Assembly (NCBI GenBank): GCA_903927685.1
Contig: CAIYOB010001505.1
Span: forward strand, 1 to 5,205
Direction of reading: 5' to 3'
Length of the DNA stretch: 5,205 bases
Source of the DNA: an uncultured Planctomycetaceae bacterium
Lineage (GTDB): Bacteria > Planctomycetota > Planctomycetia > Pirellulales > Pirellulaceae
Shown here in pieces: positions 1 through 3,300 of this stretch (position 1 is the stretch's first letter; every line of letters begins with the position of its first letter). The notes below the pieces were generated by a model. It made no database searches and was not told where the DNA came from. It saw only the letters and a list, made by a program, of their open reading frames with translations. The translations under genes and the position numbers were made by a program.

Positions 1-1
1 C

Positions 2-376
2 CTGGAGGTCGTCAGCAACGGGACGGGTATTGTGGATGAACAGACGATCAAGGTTGCGGACGCCGATGGAACCGTGGCGACGTTCGAATTCAACGAACTG
101 TCGGTCAACCCCGGCTTGTTTGGGCCGACGAATATCGGGATCACCTACGAAAGCGGCGACAGCTCCGCGGCGAATACGGCGGCCCAGATCGCCCAGAGAA
201 TAGCGGACGCGATCAATGCCGAGAACACCGGCAGCGGTGGCGTGTTCGGGGTCACGGCCATCGCGAATGGGACTCGTGTCACACTGACCAACGAGCGGAG
301 TGTGGTGCTGGGCGCTGGCGTGACGGGCGTGGTCGCGGGGACGCAGGCCCTCCAGGTGAGCCAGCAGATCAACGAC
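2..376 (+). other. Protein module: small alpha/beta domain with DADGTVATFEF and an AAQIAQRIADAIN helix
   Basis: Domain-level annotation inside the giant CDS, residues 1-125. The visible pattern is a beta-rich start (IKVADADGTVATFEF), a loop, then an amphipathic helix (NTAAQIAQRIADAIN), then a further strand pair (FGVTAIANGTRVTLTN). This order of D-G-strand, helix ending in A-I-N, and G-x-R-V-x-L strand recurs, as I recall, in tandem copies in very large planctomycete surface proteins, often just before a matrixin-like domain. More copies may therefore lie upstream of the window. I cannot assign a named family or a ligand. The left edge is cut by the window, so the true domain start is unknown. 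Confidence 0.5.
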
Positions 377-3300
377 ATTATTCCATTCAGCCTGGACTTC
401 CCCGGCACGGGCGACGAACCGGGGCACCGGGAGATCCGCGAGTACATGACGGCGCATATCCGCAGCCAGTTCGGGGCGGATCATCTGGCGGGCGTCACGA
501 CCCGCTATTACTCGTTTGATAAGACGACATCCTATGGCAAGGACTACACCGGGCTGGATCTGTTCAGCTCGATCAGCCCCGATCAGAAGGTCCGCGCTCG
601 GGAGGTGTTCCAGATTTACAGCGAAGTCCTCGGGGTCCAGTTCATCGAGACCGATAAAGCCAGTGCCGCCGACATTTGGTTGGTGACGGGCGACATGTAC
701 CCGCTCGGCGGACCGGAGTCCATCACGAGCGTTCAAGGCGGATATCTGGCCCTGTCCGCCAACATCGATCCCGACACCGGTCGCATCGCCGTGGAGCCGG
801 GGCGCGGCCTGATCATTGCGGATGCCAGCGAACCCTGGTCAGAGGAGTTTGGGGCCTCGAATGACACGGTCAACAAGCCCAGTTACTTTGTGGTAGTCAT
901 GCGCGAGGTGGCCCGCGTCCTGGGCTTGGGAAATGCCGATGAATTGCCGCCGGGGACCATCGCCACCACCACGCTCGACCGGTACTCGACGCAGACTGGC
1001 AACAAGACCTACGGCGGCGAGCCAATCTTGCTGCCCGATCCGCTGCAGGGGATTGGGGCCAAGAATGCTGCGGAACCGATCTTCCCCGGCGACCAGGATC
1101 TCGTGCACGGCCAGTACCTGTTCCGGCCTGAGAGCAACGACATCGACCTGTACAAATTCGAGGTTCCGACGGACGTCCAGGGCATCTTTACGGCCGAGAC
1201 CTTGGCCGAACGCCGGACCAACGCCAGCCAACTGGACACCGTGCTGACGTTGTATCGCGAAGACGTCGAGTCCAGCGGCCGCAAGGTCCGGACGTTGGTC
1301 GCCCAGAACGACGACTATTTCAGCAATGATTCCTATCTCGAATTGCGATTGGATGGCGGGGCAACTGGAACGACGTACTACATCGGTGTCAGCGCCAGTG
1401 GCAACAGCGGCTACGACCCGTCGATCCGGGATTCGGGGATGGGCGGGACGTCGCAGGGCACGTACGACCTGAAGATGAATTTCAGTCCCCAGGTGACCGC
1501 CAACCTGGTTGACGCGACCGGGACCGCCGTGGACGGCGATGCCGACGGCCAGTCCGGTGGCGTCTACAATTTCTGGTTTAAGGCGACGCCGCCTTTGACC
1601 ACCGGCACGCCGACCACGGGCGTCGAGACCATTTTCGTCGACCGTTCCTACGTCGCTCCGTCCGGTTCCGGCCGCAGCCCGTCGGGTACGCTGCGCGATC
1701 CGTACAACAACCTGGCGACGGCGCTCAGCAAGGCCGGACCTGGAGATCAGATTCGGATCGTGGGCAACGGCGGTCTGGATAACGATCCGGCGACCGTCGG
1801 AGATAACTTGGCCTACGAGCTCGGTACCTTCGGATCGCCGCCGCAGAACTTGCGCGACTGCTCGACGCTGGATGTGCCCAAAGGCGTGACGCTGCAGATC
1901 GACGAAGGCGCGCTGTTCAAGATGTCCAGCGCTCGGGTGGGCGTGGGCAGCCCTCCAGGGTCCGTGGATCGCAGCGGGGCGGCGATGCAGGTCTTGGGCA
2001 CGCCGGTCCGGAGCGTGTTCTTCACGTCGTACCGCGACGAATCGATGGGCGTCGACCTCAATCCCCTGCCCACGTCGCCGGCGCCGGGGCAATGGGGTGG
2101 CCTCGAGTTCCGTCAAGATGTGGATAGTTCCAAGGGCCGTTTTTCTCTCGAGCGGCAGGGAATCTTCCTGAACTACGTCAATCACGCGGACATCCGGTAC
2201 GGAGCCGGACGCGTGGCGGTCGACACCGAAGATCGCGTGGTCACGCCGATCAATATCATCTCGGCGCGGCCCACCATTTCGTACAACACGATCACGCAGA
2301 GCGCCGATGCGGCGCTTTGGGCAGACCCGGACAGCTTCGAGGAATCGAACTTCAACGCGCCGATGTTTCAACTGCCCGGGCAGGAGTTCACCAGTGACTA
2401 TGTCCGCGTCGGGCCGGAAATCCGCGGGAACTACTTGATCGGCAACAATACCAACGGCTTGGTCATTCGCGTGACGACCCCCGCGGGACAGCGCACGCTA
2501 CCGTTGACCGTATCCGCCCGCTGGGACGACACGGACATCGTTCATGTGATGCCGGAAACGGTTCTGATCCAAGGGACTCCCGGTGGCGCAATCTTTGAGT
2601 CCTCGGCGCCGGCTGTCAACCTGGTCACGTTGACCGGAATTGCGGGCGGCGGGACTCTGGTGGCGGGCACGTACCGCTACCGCGTGACCTTCGTGGACGC
2701 GTTCGGCAACGAAGGCTTGCCTTCGGATCCGACGACCAATTTCGGCACGTTGGCCGCGACGGGCAGGGTGGCAGTCAGCAACCTGCCGGCCGTTTCGGGC
2801 GAGTTCATCTCCCGCCGCTTGTATCGCAGCGACTCGGCGGGTTTGGGGCCTTACACGCTCGTGGCCGAGTTGGATGGCTCCACGGGCAGCTTTACGGATG
2901 ACGGCCGCGCGACGGTGGCCACGCTGACCGGGGCCGACCGAGTTCCCAGTGTGGCCGCGGTAGCGTTGGCGCATTCCATGACCACGGGGGCGGCGCTGCT
3001 GACCGATGCCACGTACAACTACCGCCTGACGTTCGTGGACGCGAACGGTCAGGAAACGCTGGCTTCCGTGCCCACGTCCAGCGTGACCCTCACGGCCGCC
3101 CCCAATTACGACCCGAACACGGTCACCCTCACGGGTTTGGAGGCGGTCCCGGCGGGTTACCTGGCGCGACGGTTGTATCGGAGCGGTCCGACCGGCCTGG
3201 GGCCGTACCTGCTGGTCGCGGAACTGGACGGGGCATCGAGTTCGTATACCGATTACGGGACGAACTACGGCAGACCCTATGGGTTGCTGCGGGCACGCTT

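Larger units (their letters stand above)
1622..2614 (+). other. Protein domain: right-handed parallel beta-helix, block 1 (DUF1565-like entry)
   Basis: Domain-level annotation, residues 541-871. The entry, ETIFVDRSYVAPSGSGRSPS then GTLRDPYNNLATALSKAGPG then DQIRIVG, follows the DUF1565 pattern (strand, short spacer, G-T-x-x-x-P-Y-x-x-L/I-x-x-A-L-x-x-A-x-x-G-D-x-I-x-V) that starts many pectin-lyase-like beta-helices. Then come short-strand coils: LDVPKGVTLQIDEGALFKM, a GTP..SVFFTS unit ending in G-Q-W-G-G-L-E-F, a FLNYVNHADIRYG coil, PTISYNTI, and IRGNYLIGNNTNGLVIRV. It closes with WDDTDIVHV and VLIQGTPGG. Such folds usually bind or cleave polysaccharide, but I see no convincing catalytic residue cluster, so a binding or structural role is more cautious. 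Confidence 0.7.

Noticed and set aside
899..943. Active metallopeptidase catalytic site
   Set aside because: The spacing matches HExxHxxGxxH, but all three zinc-binding histidines are replaced (Arg, Arg, Asn) and no Met-turn follows, so catalytic activity is not claimed.
676..1247. Short + strand frames within the matrixin-like and PPC-like regions (676-864 and 933-1247)
   Set aside because: Arg/Pro/Ser/Thr-rich out-of-frame readings inside well-supported coding sequence, with no convincing ribosome binding site.
839..2371. Long antisense reading frame of 510 codons on the - strand
   Set aside because: Its codons are exact reverse complements of codons of the real gene. Antisense stops appear only where the sense frame uses TTA, CTA or TCA, which are almost absent from this GC-rich gene; this frame ends exactly at the sense TCA at 839-841. 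Its translation is Arg/Val/His/Gln-rich with no recognisable domain.
2615..3259. Recent DNA-level tandem duplication or mobile element
   Set aside because: The two repeats match in protein but differ widely at third codon positions, and there are no terminal inverted repeats, target duplications or transposase sequence.
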